Part shown: one piece after another, positions 1-11,694 of the stretch
How the letters are laid out: every line of letters starts with the position of its first letter
Numbering within the stretch: the stretch's first letter is position 1
NCBI GenBank assembly: GCA_013368325.1
Contig: JAACJK010000003.1
Span: 496,001 to 560,000 of the forward strand
Direction: 5' to 3'
DNA: 64,000 nucleotides
From: Ephemerocybe angulata
Lineage: Eukaryota > Basidiomycota > Agaricomycetes > Agaricales > Psathyrellaceae
The notes under the pieces: model-generated
What the model saw: only the letters and a program-made list of their open reading frames with translations
Told to the model about the DNA's origin: nothing
The model's database searches: none
Made by a program: the position numbers and the translations under genes

Positions 1-1127
1 GCCAGGGGATGGGAACGAAGTGAGCAGCGGCAACAGTGTCGGCGGGAACTTTGGAGGAGATGTGGTGGAGAACAGCCGCGTCGTGGGCCGCCTCGCGGGC
101 AATGACACATCGCGGTAAACAGTCTTAAACGGAAGAGGTGAGTAATCAATTTCTCGATTTATGCAGACTCACATTGACTGGCCGTGATGTAAGTATGTTC
201 CTACCGACGCAAACGTCGGGCCGCGCATCTACACCGCTGCGGGGCAGACGGAGCACAAGGGCAAGTACCCCAAGTACTACGCGCTGGGCGGGATCCCACG
301 AGCAGTGTGGCGACGGGCAGCAAGGCGCAGCATAAGAAGGAGATTGAGATGTATTTGAATGCGGCGCTTACGTTTAATTAGATGGATGTGTGGTGGGGGT
401 TTGTTCTCGCTTTTTTCGTTCGCTCGTACTTGGCTTGTACATGATATAATCCTATCTTTAGAGACGTTCGCTAAAGAATTAATATTGGTTTCCGGCTATA
501 CGTTGGCTATACGACTCAGGGATGGGCTGGAGTCGCTACGGGTAGTAAGTAAGGCACATCATGATCATAAGCAGGAGTTTGAGGAGGGGTTGCCCGCAGC
601 GGTTACGTTCAACGATGGGTGTGTTGGTGGACGAGAAGTGGATGGTTGTTGTGGTTTCGTTTTTCGTTCGCTCATAAGTATATGAGATAATCTTATACTT
701 AGAAGGGTTTCGGTATGGGTCTTTGAATGGTCAGGAATGCGCTGGTTGTAGTTGGTACGGGGTGCGAGGAGGTCGAGATGTGAGGCCGATGAGATCCGTC
801 ATGATTCGATTCGCTGCCGTATGGAGGCTACACTTAGCGAGGGGCTCGACGACGAGAAGTACCCACCTTTAAACACCAGGATACAGCGGACAAAATCCAG
901 GAGACAAGTCGGACACGCAGGCAATGGGCGCTTAACAGTGGAAACTTCTCGTAAATGATCCCTTTTGCTTTATTGCGGCTCTATTCTTCTGGGCAGCTGG
1001 GGAAAACGCCTGTACCCAGGATAAGGAGGCAATTATGACAAGGATTTCGGGTAGGCATTCCTGCGGAGTCTTAGGATACTCAAGGTGGAAGGTATGATGT
1101 CTTTTTCAACAAAAGAGCTACTGAGCA
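1..1127. other. Left-edge region, possible gene remnant then unassigned sequence
   Basis: Bases 2-115 on the plus strand read open and are rich in Gly, Val and Asn, and end at a possible donor. Bases about 205-290 read open with a segment including TAAGQTEHKGKYPKYYALGG, but the continuation (HKKEIEMYLNAALTFN, to about 380) lies in another frame, so it would be broken as it stands. This may be the 3-prime end of a decayed gene that begins outside the window; I do not recognise the family. Bases 410-710 hold an imperfect AT-rich direct repeat (around 408-470 and 653-710). Nothing else is supported. Confidence 0.3.
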
Positions 1128-2618
1128 CTACGTGTGCGGCGGCGGGCGCGCCTCTATTGGCGCACTTTCACGATGATACCGGTCTTCCAAAATCTCCAAC
1201 GACGAGGGCGTGATGATTCCTAGCTTCCGTGCGTGTCCCAGAGTCATGTACCAGAAGCGGCGGGCTGGAGTTCGAACGGTGTCGCCCTTCTCCGGCATTT
1301 GAGTCTGGACGAGGTCGCCCCCCTCCGGCAGGCGAAACGGTACTCCGTCGGAACCCACCGGGTCCAAAAGCTCGAGAATTCGGATAACCAACACGATTTC
1401 ACCCTCCCTCACGCCGCGACGATTTTCGTTTCTCAAAACCTTCTTCAGCTCAAACCTGAGGACGGCGTAACCTGAGAAAACGAGGATCAGGAAGAGATCG
1501 GGGGCTTGCTGGCAACAAGGAGAAGCGTCATAAACCGCACCTTTATAAACTCTCCACGATGCGACAGTGTCAGGTTCCAATGTCTGACCCCACAACAGCC
1601 TATATGCCATTGGAATAGCTGGAACATAGCCTTCGTTATGAACGAAAGCGAGTCTGAATGTCTGTATCGGTAGCCGGACGACAAAGGTACCCGAGATGGT
1701 GTTGAGGATGGACGACCGACGGCCTCCTTTGGCCAGGCCGGCCACGGAAACCTGCTTTTTAGCCTCGCGGACTCGAGCTGCATCAATAAGACCCTGGGAT
1801 TGAAGAAGCCGACAGATGGAGTCATATCGTTGAGATGCGTAAAGCTGAAGTAGATGTATCCGCCAAGGCTTGTAGCCGGTGTAGTCTGGCAAGTCCCTCC
1901 CACTTGCGAAAAGGTCAGCTGCCGAATCGGATGCAAGGCCAGCATCCAAGACACGAACCCTAATCTCCCCTGCCAATGTAGACTGGCCTGGACTGCTGTG
2001 GTAGTAGAGAAAGCCTCTGGAGCCTGGGGGGAATGCAGTCGTCCAATCATGGTAGGGAAGCCTGCCTGGAGCGCCCCCAAAGTTGACCGTGGGTTGGACA
2101 GGCCCACATAGGTCAACAATGTCCAAAATATCTAGGCATCCTGGATCCAGGTTGTTGACAGTGCGCCCTTTTGAAGACCGGCGGAGGGGAAGATCGTGTT
2201 GAACAGCAGAACTTGACAACGGCTGGGCGCTTCCATGCGTCTTCCGGGGCGTTGACATAGCGTTCAGAGAGCAATCGTGAGGGGTTCCATGGGTCACCAG
2301 GAATCCCAAGGCCCTTTTCGAGATCGAGGAATCTGAGAAACGAACATGTTGCTGCATCCACCATAAAATGTAAATTGCCGTTAGGAGTTCGCTTTCCAGG
2401 TATTGTGACCCCCATCTAACAAGACATACCACGGCTCGTCGGAGAACGCTGTGAACGCGCTGGGGCATCGCCCGTCGGAGTATCGTGCGGAGGAGATGTG
2501 GTGGAGGAGGAATGAGTTGCGATTCGGAGGGAGTTTGCCACGCTGAGCGCCTCCAAAAGCCGCTGCCAAACACCCACAAAGTACGGCAAGCGCCAGCCGA
2601 GCGGCAAGTTGAGGTCAA
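1128..2618 (-). CDS. Fungus-specific hypothetical protein, possibly frameshifted
   Basis: An open frame of 496 codons. The half from about 2170 down to 1128 looks like real protein, with segments such as LDILDIVDLCGP, PGSRGFLYYH and HLLQLYASQRYDS that I associate from memory with a widespread mushroom family of unknown function. Upstream of about 2170 a different frame reads more like protein (for example GIPGDPWNPSRLLSERY, 2113-2415), and no good intron joins the two frames; one extra base near 2160-2175 would explain it. The gene may therefore be a recent pseudogene or have an exon structure I cannot resolve, and the start codon is uncertain. A partial copy of its 5-prime end lies at 7498-7690. 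No enzymatic motif is visible. The frame at the 3-prime half is the reliable part; the N-terminal 150 residues are not. Confidence 0.5.
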   Translation of the reverse strand: MTSTCRSAGACRTLWVFGSGFWRRSAWQTPSESQLIPPPPHLLRTILRRAMPQRVHSVLRRAVVCLVRWGSQYLESELLTAIYILWWMQQHVRFSDSSISKRALGFLVTHGTPHDCSLNAMSTPRKTHGSAQPLSSSAVQHDLPLRRSSKGRTVNNLDPGCLDILDIVDLCGPVQPTVNFGGAPGRLPYHDWTTAFPPGSRGFLYYHSSPGQSTLAGEIRVRVLDAGLASDSAADLFASGRDLPDYTGYKPWRIHLLQLYASQRYDSICRLLQSQGLIDAARVREAKKQVSVAGLAKGGRRSSILNTISGTFVVRLPIQTFRLAFVHNEGYVPAIPMAYRLLWGQTLEPDTVASWRVYKGAVYDASPCCQQAPDLFLILVFSGYAVLRFELKKVLRNENRRGVREGEIVLVIRILELLDPVGSDGVPFRLPEGGDLVQTQMPEKGDTVRTPARRFWYMTLGHARKLGIITPSSLEILEDRYHRESAPIEARPPPHT

Positions 2619-2682
2619 TTCTACTGAACGCTCACAATATCAAAACTCTTCAAGAGTCAAGACCAATGGCACAAGCCACCTT

Positions 2683-2955
2683 GCTACGATACACACAGAC
2701 AACGAGACTAGTGTCCGAAATCAATCGTGACTCGTAACGGACTCCGACGGAGGGGTGGACCGTCGAGGTTGCGTCGAGGTTGCGTCGAGGAGGAAACTAG
2801 GTAACCTGCCAATTGGCCCAATTTCTCCCTGCTACGATACATACACAGGCAGCAAGACTAGTCTCGGAAATCAATCGTGAGTGGCTTCAGGCTGGCAATG
2901 CCTTGTACAGCGGAGGGGTGGACGGTCGAGGAGGAAACTAGGTAATCACCCAATT
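2683..2955. repeat. Imperfect tandem duplication at the 3-prime end of the ankyrin receptor gene
   Basis: Two similar units follow each other: one begins near 2683 (TACGATACACACAGACAACG...) and the second near 2832 (TACGATACATACACAGGCAG...). Both carry GGAGGGGTGGAC, a GTCGAGG run, AACTAGGTAA and a CCAATTGGCCC stretch. The second unit overlaps the last codons of the receptor gene on the minus strand, so the first is a partial copy of the end of that coding region. The first unit also has a small GTTGCGTCGAG triplication. Confidence 0.7.
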
Positions 2956-5900
2956 GGCCCATTTCTCCTTTGTCTGCTTCAGAAACCGGGTATTGACTGA
3001 CAAGATCCTGTCCAGATGCAATGCCTCAGGTATCCCGCCTAAAGGGGCACGTAGAATGGTCTCCCTCGGGGCTGTAATGTAGTCCAAAGCTGAGAGGCCG
3101 GCGTTGTCGCGTAAATACACGTCGACGTCTGCGTCGCTCGAGAGGAATGCTTTGATTGTGCCGGCGTTCTTCCTGGTGCACGCATGTATGAGCGCGGTCG
3201 AGCCGCTCTTGTCTTGCGCATTGTAGTCCACGCCGGGGTGTGAGAGAAGGAAGCGGACCTTCTCTGTATCGTCCAGGCATGCTGCCAGGATCAGTGCCGT
3301 CTGGCCTTTCGAGTTACACTTGTTGAGATCGACCTTGGGGTCGGCCTGCAAGAGTATCTCCATCACCTCACGGGTCCCTTTGCATACGCTCGCCGCCGCC
3401 CACAGAAGCGCCGTCATTCCGTGGTAATCCACTTGGTGAGCAGCGTCCGGGATGCGCTCCAAGAGCCATGATACGAGCTGCACGCTGCCTGCACGACACG
3501 CATTCATGAAAGGAGTGATCCCTGTTTCGTTGGGTGCCTGTAGATCGAGGTTTGGGGCGGAGGAGACAAGTAACTTGGCTATGTTCCCTTCTTTATCCTT
3601 GCGACAGTCCTCTAAGTTGGGGTCATTGATTGAGGCTTGCAGCCTTATCCTGTGGAGGCATCCACAGGCCCAAAAGAAAGCGCTCTGCCCATGCCGAGCT
3701 TTGGCGTGAACGTCGACATCCTTCCGCGATAGAATAAGGCGGATGATCTCGCTTAAACCCTCCCTGCAAGCGAAGGTAAGGGCAGTCTCTCCAAGGAAGT
3801 TTCGGAGGTTAACGTCGAGGACGCCGTCACAAGTGCCGAGGAAAGCAAGGAGCTCCTTGGCTACCAAGGTCCGGGCATGCAGGACAGCAGTGTGAAGTGG
3901 ACTGCTCTTGGCCTTCGTTTGGACATTGACTCCTTTGTACGACTCGAGGAGTGTTCGCAAGGTGCCCACGCGGCCAAACGCAACTGCGAGGTGGAAGGGA
4001 GAGTATCCATATAGGTCATTGCTTTTCAGTGCTGGGGGAAGAGTCCTGGACGCGATTACGCTGGAGAGGCCATTGGTCACGGCTAGATGTAAGCCAGAGG
4101 TCATGTAGATGCGCTCTGGGAAGAAGGGGTCGAATGTAGGGAAGCAGTTGGCCTTGGAGAGGAACGAAATCACATATGGGTGGAGGGGGCCATGTCGTTG
4201 GGCGGCCCTCGCGTGGTCGCCCCAGTTGTCAAATGCGTATGACAGGAAAGGGTGTGAGGCAATGTACAGGGAAAGTGCTTCCCGCTCACGGCATTTTTGC
4301 AATTCCTCATAATGTTGCTCTAGGCATGCGATACAGGTGACGGAAATCAGCGTATCGGCGTCAGGGAGTCTTGGATCTTTGATACTCTTCATGTACTCTT
4401 GTGCTGTATAGTCTGGGAAGTGTTGCGAGTTAATTTCAGCCTTTCGCTCGGGTAATCTGCTTACGTATAAACTCAAGAGTCTGGAGAGACGTGGACCGGG
4501 TTTCCTGGATAACTAAGCCTCCACACATGGACACTAGGAGTGGGATTGGAATAGTGTGTCCGACGTCGAACGACAGGGTGTCATAGGAGAACATCAAAGC
4601 ATGTTGAAGCTCGGTTGTGGATAGTCGTCGAAGGGAGTTAGCAAGCCAGAGAAAGGCTTTCATCGCGAGAAGCCCATCTTCTTGGGGTTGCGAGCCAATC
4701 CGGACTAAGGCTTGGTTATACAAGTCATCGACGCCTGATGGAAGGTTGTCCACTCCCTTGAGGACGCTGTTAATGCTGTGCGCCCTCCTCATCAGGGATT
4801 CCATCTGGAGGTGCGCGACAAGAAACCTAGACATTTAGAAGCGCTCAGAATATAGCTAACTCAGAATAGAAATGAAGCGAAACGAACATTCCTTTCGACT
4901 TCTCGTTGATTCGACCACTTAGCTGATTGATCAATTCCGAATCGCCACCCATTATCGCCTGAAGTCTAGCACTTTGTTTTACTTGCTCTTCCACAAAAAG
5001 TCCAATATCCTCCGTGCGGGCTTCGATCGTCACTTGGAGAGCACCAGGTGTGTAGCAGAGCAGATGATCCAATGGCCGTGAAGTGATCAGAAGATTAGCG
5101 CCCATGGGCGGAAGTGCCTGAAGTATTCCTTCCCGTACTTCATCCCCGGCCTCATCCAGTCCATCAAGGATGATAAATACCTTCGCAAAGAATGCAATCA
5201 CTTTCCGAAGGAGCTGCGTAATCTCCTTCACGGTGAGTTCGTTGTCTACTGCATTGCAGCTGCTGTAGACCACCCGAACGTAGTCACAGGCGCCATCGTG
5301 TGCCTTGATAAGTTGACCAAGGAGCGAGGTGAATATCTCCCGAGCCGTCCATTTTTCGCTGTATCGCAGAAAGGCGCATGTGATGGCTATGTCTCGGCGG
5401 TCTCGAAAGGTATTTTGCAAGTGTTCTGCAGAAGTGGATCTGAGCAGTGAGAACCGAGAGTGAGCCACCTGGTCCCCGGGAGTGTAGCTCAAGTACACGC
5501 ACGATAGAACTGTCTTCCCTGCCCCCGCTGATAGATGAGGTCAGAGTGGTCAGTAGCGGGCTCTCCACAGGACGCTGGCAGACTCACGCATTCCCTTTCC
5601 CCAGAGCACCACCCCGTTCCCTTCCACCAGTTCCCGGAACTCTTGCGAGTGCAAAAACCAATTCCCAGTGTTGGCCGTCCGATGTTCAAGTGCAGTCTTG
5701 ACTATTTTCAAGAAGCTGGGGCCACCGAGCCAACGCGAAATCTCGTCCGCGCTCACTGGCGGCTATTAGCGCGACCCGATTGTCAAGTTGGATGACACAC
5801 CTTTCAGCGTATCAGGTCCTACATGCCCTCGAGTTTCCCCTTTACGCCTCCACTCCTGCTTCTCAGCATCCAACGGGCTTGCCATCGTCATGACTATGAT

Positions 5901-6096
5901 GTCCCTTCCAGCAGAGTTAACTGTCGTCGTCCCCATCGACACGCCGTGGGCTCCTGCCATGAATTGCAGTCCGCCATATTGGTCTGTAGTAATCTTCAGC
6001 TATGGTCTGTTGCCAGAATGGGCAGTGCTACATACACTGGGTTGGGGAACCTGTACCATCGAATCCTCTGGTGTGTGGGATTGACTTGCTTTCCAT
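2938..6096 (-). CDS. NLR-like receptor: N-terminal module, NACHT NTPase, ankyrin repeats
   Basis: Seven exons on the minus strand: 6096-6036, 5983-5801, 5755-5588, 5527-5503, 5439-4888, 4826-4465 and 4412-2938, giving 941 residues with intact phase. The P-loop GMPGAGKT (about 136-143) sits on its own 25-base exon. A Walker B-type stretch VFIILDGLDEA follows near 233-243, as expected of a NACHT STAND ATPase. About eight or nine ankyrin repeats run from about 557 to 905 (for example GETALTFACREGLSEII and GQTALILAACLDD). The N-terminal module (about 20-75) shares a TTTVNSAGRD-type signature with the receptors at 40395 and 59760. STAND proteins are signal-activated switches, often in fungal self/non-self recognition; ankyrin repeats would be the sensor (inference). 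Exon boundaries match the other two receptors up to the YTAQEYM exon. Ligand and effector output are unknown. Confidence 0.9.
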
Positions 6097-6436
6097 GTGA
6101 GGCAGCAATGAGAACTAGATTGTAGTTCTCATAGTGTGAAGTCTGCTGCTGGGCCAACGTGCCGCATAGCCTCATCGTCGAGTCTGCTGACCGTGGCATA
6201 TAAATAAGCGCCCGATCGTTGACGTTGTGCTGTGCGGCTGTCAGCTGGCATACATTACAAAACAGGCGCGTAGCCCGTTGAGACATCCACACGGCAGCCC
6301 CTCCAAGTCCGGCGTACACTTAAATATGATGTCGAACTTAATGGACGTGTAGAAGGTCTCGAACTGAGGCTGATAGGCTATAGCGCAACTTGGACAATCT
6401 CACACTCAGGAGGCTGCCACAGGTGGTCCACCGTCA
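6097..6436. other. Intergenic upstream of the ankyrin receptor
   Basis: This stretch would hold the promoter of the minus-strand receptor gene. I see no clear TATA box in the right orientation and no supported gene. Confidence 0.4.
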
Positions 6437-7495
6437 TTGGCAAAAGCGAGAATGGATGGGATAAGATGCCATTACCTCCATCCATCCCCTTCCTCTTCTT
6501 CCTCTTCTTCCTCTTCCTCTTCTTCCTCACCCCCTTCCCACCTCCTCCCTTCTCTCCTTCGGCTTTATGACAACAATACGTTTCTGCAGACAAGTCGGCG
6601 TGCGCCGCGACGCCATGAGCTTGGGCTTCGACGCATATGTCAGGTTCGCTCACAGCTTCCGCGGTATGACGAGTGGGTTGGAACTGCGCATCTGCGCTCG
6701 ATTTTCTTGTAAGGATATCCTGATCCTGATCCTTCCCTCCAAACCCAACCTTTGCCCGTCCTCCTCGTCATCCGACTCACCCGAGTCAATTCACTATCCG
6801 CATACGGACTATCGGCCCTCGGCTTCGTGACGTCCACCTCCTCGAGCATCCAGTTGATCTTTCAACCACCCTTCCCTTCGTCAGCGTCCGCCCTGCTCCC
6901 CTTCACGCTTATTCCAAACTGTCGTCTTCCTCGGCGTTGAGGGCAGGGTATACGGCGAGTGTCTTGGAGGAGAAGCCGAGAAGCCTGATCTGGCTGCGTG
7001 CGCAGTTCGACGGCGTTTCAAGGGTGGAGCTGACGTCTTGCAGGTCCAGGACCGTCACCTCGTCTTCACCTTGGTAAACTGTAAACACAGGATACTTATA
7101 AATAAGCCACGTACTAAGCTATCTGGGCTCACTACCGAGATAAAGCGGGGGATGTTCATGATTTCAGCGTCAGGCCAGAGACCATGAATGACGGCAGGGC
7201 CCGCCGGAGAGATGGGACAGCTGAAAGCCCTGGCAGATTCCAGTACTTTCTCGAGCCCTTGATTGGTGTCCTTGCCTCGACGGTAGCGGCTGTTTTATGA
7301 CACGTAGATGTAAAGCGAAGGTCTCCATCTTGATGCCATAGAAGCAGTCAACCATGAGGAGGACAGTGTCCGCATCCTTGCCTGTGTCGATCCTGCTGAG
7401 GTCGTTTTTGCACTTGATGAACTAAGAGCTTGAGCCGCCTCTGTGGTGATGGGCTTCTGGAGAACCTCGCCTCGTTTCCGCTTTCCCGATATTGC
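6437..7495 (-). pseudogene. Decayed partial copy of BMS1 with internal deletions
   Basis: Blocks align by eye to the intact BMS1 at 11695-15380, in the same order and orientation. Bases 6560-6715 match about 12045-12190 (the block around TTTCTGCAG...GTCGGYGYGCGC and ATGAGCTTGGGCTTCGA). Bases 6715-6850 match 13793-13985 (acidic linker). Bases 6950-7085 match about 14080-14200, including GCCTGATCTGGCTGCGTGCG. Bases 7140-7200 match 14645-14700, and 7310-7410 match 14860-14970. The segments equivalent to about 12190-13790, 14230-14640 and 14790-14860 are missing. Frames shift and stops are present in every block, so no Bms1 protein could be made. It is a dying segmental duplicate lying about 5 kb from its parent. 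Confidence 0.85.
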
Positions 7496-7497
7496 CC

Positions 7498-7690
7498 CCA
7501 TTTAACGAGACATACTATAGCTCACATAAGAGAAATGTGAGGACGCCGGAGCATCCGAGTCGCGTTTCGGAGTCTCATGCAGAGGAGATGTGGTGGAGGA
7601 TAAATGAGTCGTGATTCGGAGTCGGAGGCCGACTCGCCAGCGCCTCCAGAAGCCGTTGCCAAACACACACAAAGGACAAAGAGCGCTACC
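7498..7690 (-). pseudogene. Partial copy of the 5-prime end of the gene at 1128-2618
   Basis: The stretch from AACGAGACATACTATAG through GAGGAGATGTGGTGGAGGA, GCGCCTCCAGAAGCCG and TGCCAAACACACACAAAG mirrors bases 2410-2590 in the same orientation. It abuts the BMS1 remnant directly, so both fragments were probably brought together by one rearrangement. There is no coding capacity beyond short frames. Confidence 0.7.
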
Positions 7691-9460
7691 GAATTCATTT
7701 TTGTTCCACTCCTACTTCTTAGATAGACATGCTGATGATGCCCGTCCCGCAGTCGGCAATTCTCGATTCCCCGTGTCTGGAGGACACTCTACGGTTACTT
7801 GGCCATCTGCGACCCTCGATAAGTAGGTGATTAGATCTCGTCATAACCCCCCGCCTGCCACGGGTATTGTTCGATGCGTCCTGCGCTCCGAGTCCCAGGC
7901 GCTCAAACGAGGTCTGTTCAAGTTCTCGATAGCGCTTACAGCCGATTTGGATGACTGCGTACTCACTAGCATAAATCGAAACACGATTAGCTGACCCAGA
8001 CGTTCCACTGAACCATGACTGATCCCGAGAAATATTCATGATCCCACCGGGCTGAGAGCTTAATCTTAAGTAACTGTTCCCTGTTAAACTGGTGCCGCGG
8101 CGTTTGTGTCTCCAAATGGAGTCTCGGTTCTCGGTGTGGTGGCACCCAACAGCACCCAACTTGATCCTCTAATGCGCGGTACCTCGCCGGCGCGTTTGTT
8201 CGATCATTGGAATTTGATGATCCATGCACTGCTGGTGGTGACCGGTGACAGGTTGCCGATTCATCTTATTCTTTTCTCATCGCCGACATTGCCCCGTGGG
8301 TTTCCCTAAGGTATCCCACACAAATGAGGACCAGTAAGCATACAATGCCAATGCGACATGTACCAACAGAATATCAGCCCAATGAAGACAAATAAGCGCC
8401 AAATAAGCGCCGGCGCCTAATCAAAGAACCACGGAATATAACCACAGCAAGTTCAAGTCAAGTAAAAGAAGATACTGAGAGGGAACTGGGAACATAACTG
8501 CAATGAATACCGCGGAGATATCTTGATGATTTTGCTCTTCCCAGTTCTTGGTAATGAGTGAAATTCCGCATGAACCCCCACACGCACTGACACACTCAAA
8601 TCCTTTATCAGGCTCGTATATAATATTTAGCAATGCGTAGCTTATCAATTCAAACAATAAGTCTTTAGAATGAAGCACTCTGAGTCATGTAGTTGAAGCC
8701 CAAGTTTCAGGACGAGACAAGATCACATCCTGACCAGTGGATTGGCGCTAGGCGCCTCTCCAGCGACGCCTCGCGCCGGTCTGGCTCGTTTCGGTTTAGT
8801 CGGCACCGAGGTCTTCCTGTTCTGGATGCCGTACATAATGATGTAGTCTATGCAGACTGATCATCTTGTTCTATCTTGTTTCGCGACCACGATCTTGCCT
8901 CGACTCCGAGCATTCCTCGACATCAGCGCAGTCCACTCCACCAGCAACTAATGCAAAGCCCCAAACCTTACCAGTCAAGGAATCATGAAATGGTCCCTCG
9001 CTCTGCCGGCCATGTAAATTGACACTGTCGAGACTGTAATGCGCCGTTTGCCCTGAATGAATTCTGAAGAACTGGAGGCGGGCTCAAAGGTTCAGCTTGC
9101 TCAGCCTTGCTGCGCATTTGCCTCGATGGTCAGCAGCTTTCACACCTTACTTAGTACAGGTATAGCTCGGGTAACGAAGTGTGTGCCCTCTTCTCTGAGC
9201 CGTGTGAGTAATTGAAGGAGAAAATGAAAGCGACTCGCCGTCCTGAATCGTCACCCGAGGATCATAAAATTACAGCGCGAGTTGCAGCAAATGCCGGATG
9301 CAACGGGCGCAGCGCCCACCGCTCCGAAACATCGTGGCGCTCAAGCGCTGATCTTCTTCAGTAAAACGTGCGGACGACAATGGCAATAGCCCCATGGACA
9401 ACCGCCTATATTCCAGAATGGAAATATGGCATTCTCACTATGTAGGCCCTCAAGGATACC
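7691..9460. other. Long intergenic stretch with no supported gene
   Basis: A 146-codon open frame on the minus strand (7719-8159) has no recognisable motif and is not supported by splice structure. Bases 8390-8420 carry a short direct repeat (AAATAAGCGCC twice). I see no other gene, RNA or element ends here. Confidence 0.4.
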
Positions 9461-9470
9461 ATATATAAAA
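9461..9470 (+). promoter_or_regulatory. TATA box of the first pseudokinase gene
   Basis: ATATATAAAA lies about 75 bases before the predicted ATG at 9543, followed by a pyrimidine-rich stretch (CCCTCTCCAGCCCTTCTC) suited to a transcription start. Position and orientation fit a canonical fungal core promoter. Confidence 0.65.
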
Positions 9471-9542
9471 GCCCGTTCTCTCATATTCGGTCCCCTCCAA
9501 CCCTCTCCAGCCCTTCTCACCACAGTCACTCAACCAACCGCG

Positions 9543-10798
9543 ATGCAAAAGGCATGCTTCCCCATAACGGTTTCACCACTGTGTCTAGGATGCTAACATG
9601 ATGGCATATCTTGTCAGACAAACGACCTCCCTGTGCCCAACCAGAGTGGGAGAACCACCCTGGACTTGTTGTCGTCCATGATACCTCCTCAATTTCTCAT
9701 TCTATCAGACTCGATATCGCTATCGAAAGACACATGCCACGTCACAGGGGGCGCAGATATCTATCAGGGACAACACAGAGGCCGACTGGTTGCTTGCAAG
9801 AGGTTGAGAAGGGTCACTCCATACGGTCGAAGGGATGTTTGCGAAGAGGCTGCACAAGTAATGCATTCTCCCTCCCAAAAAAATTGGCAAGGGTATGCTG
9901 ATGTGGGATTCCTTTTTCTAGGCAATACGCGAGGGCCTGATGTCGCTCCTCTGTCAAGGGCCTGGCATCCTTCCTTTTCATGGGATTCACCTCCGTGAGG
10001 AAGGGCAACAGAGCCCTGCACTGTACCTTGTTACAAGGTATCAAGTATCGGGAACGGTGGTGGATTACCTTTTGTCCGACGAAAGTGCCAACCGTCTCCT
10101 CCTTGTGAGTCGTTTATCATTCCATCTTTCAAAACTCGCCATAATGATTTTTTCAATGCTGTTAGATCAGGGATATCGTACAAGGACTCAGGTTCTTGCA
10201 CGACGTGGGTATCGTCCATGGAGACATCAATCCAGACAACATACTCGTCGACGCATCTGGCCATGCGCTTCTCGGGAGTTTTGGCCACGCTCGCCTTTTG
10301 AGTGATGGACCTGTCGACATCTCGAAGTGCTGCCCTCGTCGCCCTGTTGGGGCGGTGGCATACCAGCCCCCAGAGTACCTGGAGGCTGTGCTTAAGGATA
10401 CTTTACTCATTCCTTCTATAGCCGCTGACATATACTCTTTTGGATGTCTTGCCTACAAGGTACGCCTTCTATCCGCAGTTCAGCCTGTACCTCATCTCAT
10501 GGTTACTTCTCCCCAGCTGTTCGTCGGGCGCTCGCCCTTTTGTGACATTGCCCCAAAACTCCTCCCCTGTATCCGCGACTGCCATACCATGACGGCAGTC
10601 GCAGGTGGTAGGCAGCCCACGAAGCCGAAAGCCTCCGATCCAGCTTTCACCTCCAATGGACTCACGCACGAGGTGTGGGCGCTTATCGAGGAATGCTGGG
10701 ACCGTAACTGCCAGAACCGCCCTTCTGCCGATGCCATCGCCAAGCGAGCAGTCTTGACCGCCATTCCCGACGGCCGGGACATGCTTTCCCCAGAGTAA
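9543..10798 (+). CDS. Single-domain protein kinase homologue, predicted pseudokinase
   Basis: Five exons: 9543-9569, 9618-9857, 9922-10104, 10166-10459 and 10517-10798, giving 341 residues. The fold of a TKL-type protein kinase can be followed: the ATP-site lysine in VACKR (K70), the catalytic loop HGDINPDN (D170, N175), the activation segment ending in YQPPE, ADIYSFGCLAY in helix F, and a late Arg in CQNRPSA. The DFG motif reads SFG (188-190), so the Mg-binding Asp is lost. With only a degenerate glycine loop it is probably catalytically dead and acts as a scaffold, decoy or allosteric partner (inference). The intron at 10460-10516 is 57 bases and could be read through in frame. It is a paralogue of the gene at 50460, with matching exon junctions. 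The first exon (9 codons) is the weakest part, since its donor GTTTCA is poor. It lies about 3.4 kb from the divergent ankyrin receptor. Confidence 0.82.
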
Positions 10799-11694
10799 CT
10801 GGGTTAATTCCGAGTCGTACCACTGCAAAAAAGCTGGCTTCAGGGTTAGTAAACACGGGGCGCCCGATGTCCAAGCTCATCACATCACATAGACCTACGA
10901 TACTCTTCTTGTTTTTAATTGCCTCATCCAAGATGTTTCCCTTTGCCCTGTAGCCATAGTTCCCGTCGATTATTTATGTATTTATCTCATAGACTTGCCT
11001 CCCCCTTTTCGTACTCTTCCTTGTCCTCCGGTCTTTTTCTTGTTTTGCACTGTGTTTACGCACATCCTGTAGCCATAATGATGTATTAGCTGTCAATATT
11101 TCTTCCTGTATCGGTTATCCCTCGAGCCGGCCTGTCAACGTTCTGGATGCTCCTGACCAGTCGGGGCACTCACGCGCTGTCCTGCCCACGAACGGACACC
11201 GATGTGGATCGTTTTCCTGTTTCCGCAAAAATTCTAGATGCGGATGTCCAGGTAATACTGTCCAGGGGAATTGCCATGTCGACTTCTTTCGATCAGTAGC
11301 TTTAAATTTAGTCGTACAGCCAAGCATGAATACCGAGTCGTCCACCGAACTTTTCCCGGTCCCAGGCCCTCAAACAATATATGAAAGAAGGCACACTGTA
11401 AAGATCTCACAGTTCCCTCCACCGTTAGACCCGCCGGTAAAGATGCGGCAGGGAAAAGGCGAATGGCTGCGGTGAATGACGAAGAAAAAGCAAGGGCGCC
11501 TATCACTTACAGGTACACCGTGAGAAGCGCGATCCTATCTCTACACCACGGACCCAGTATCCAAAAGTCTGAAACAGAGGTTGCTCGCGCAGCTCGGAAA
11601 ATTAAAAACTCAGGAGGCGCCGCACTGCGCGCAGTCCCCAGCACCGGGGTCATCGCGAAAACTGTGGATGACTATGATGAAGACCACGCTGCCA
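10799..11694. other. Intergenic region
   Basis: The stretch lies between the pseudokinase and the 3-prime end of BMS1. A 90-codon minus-strand frame (11234-11506) and a 93-codon plus-strand frame (11463-11744) have no recognised motif or splice support. Nothing else is evident. Confidence 0.4.

Noticed and set aside
6482..6540. TCTTCC-rich stretch considered as a functional microsatellite
   Set aside because: Explained as the remnant of a BMS1 low-complexity coding segment in the pseudogene.
7719..8159. 146-codon minus-strand frame as a gene
   Set aside because: No motif, no neighbouring exon with matching phase, and composition like surrounding intergenic DNA.
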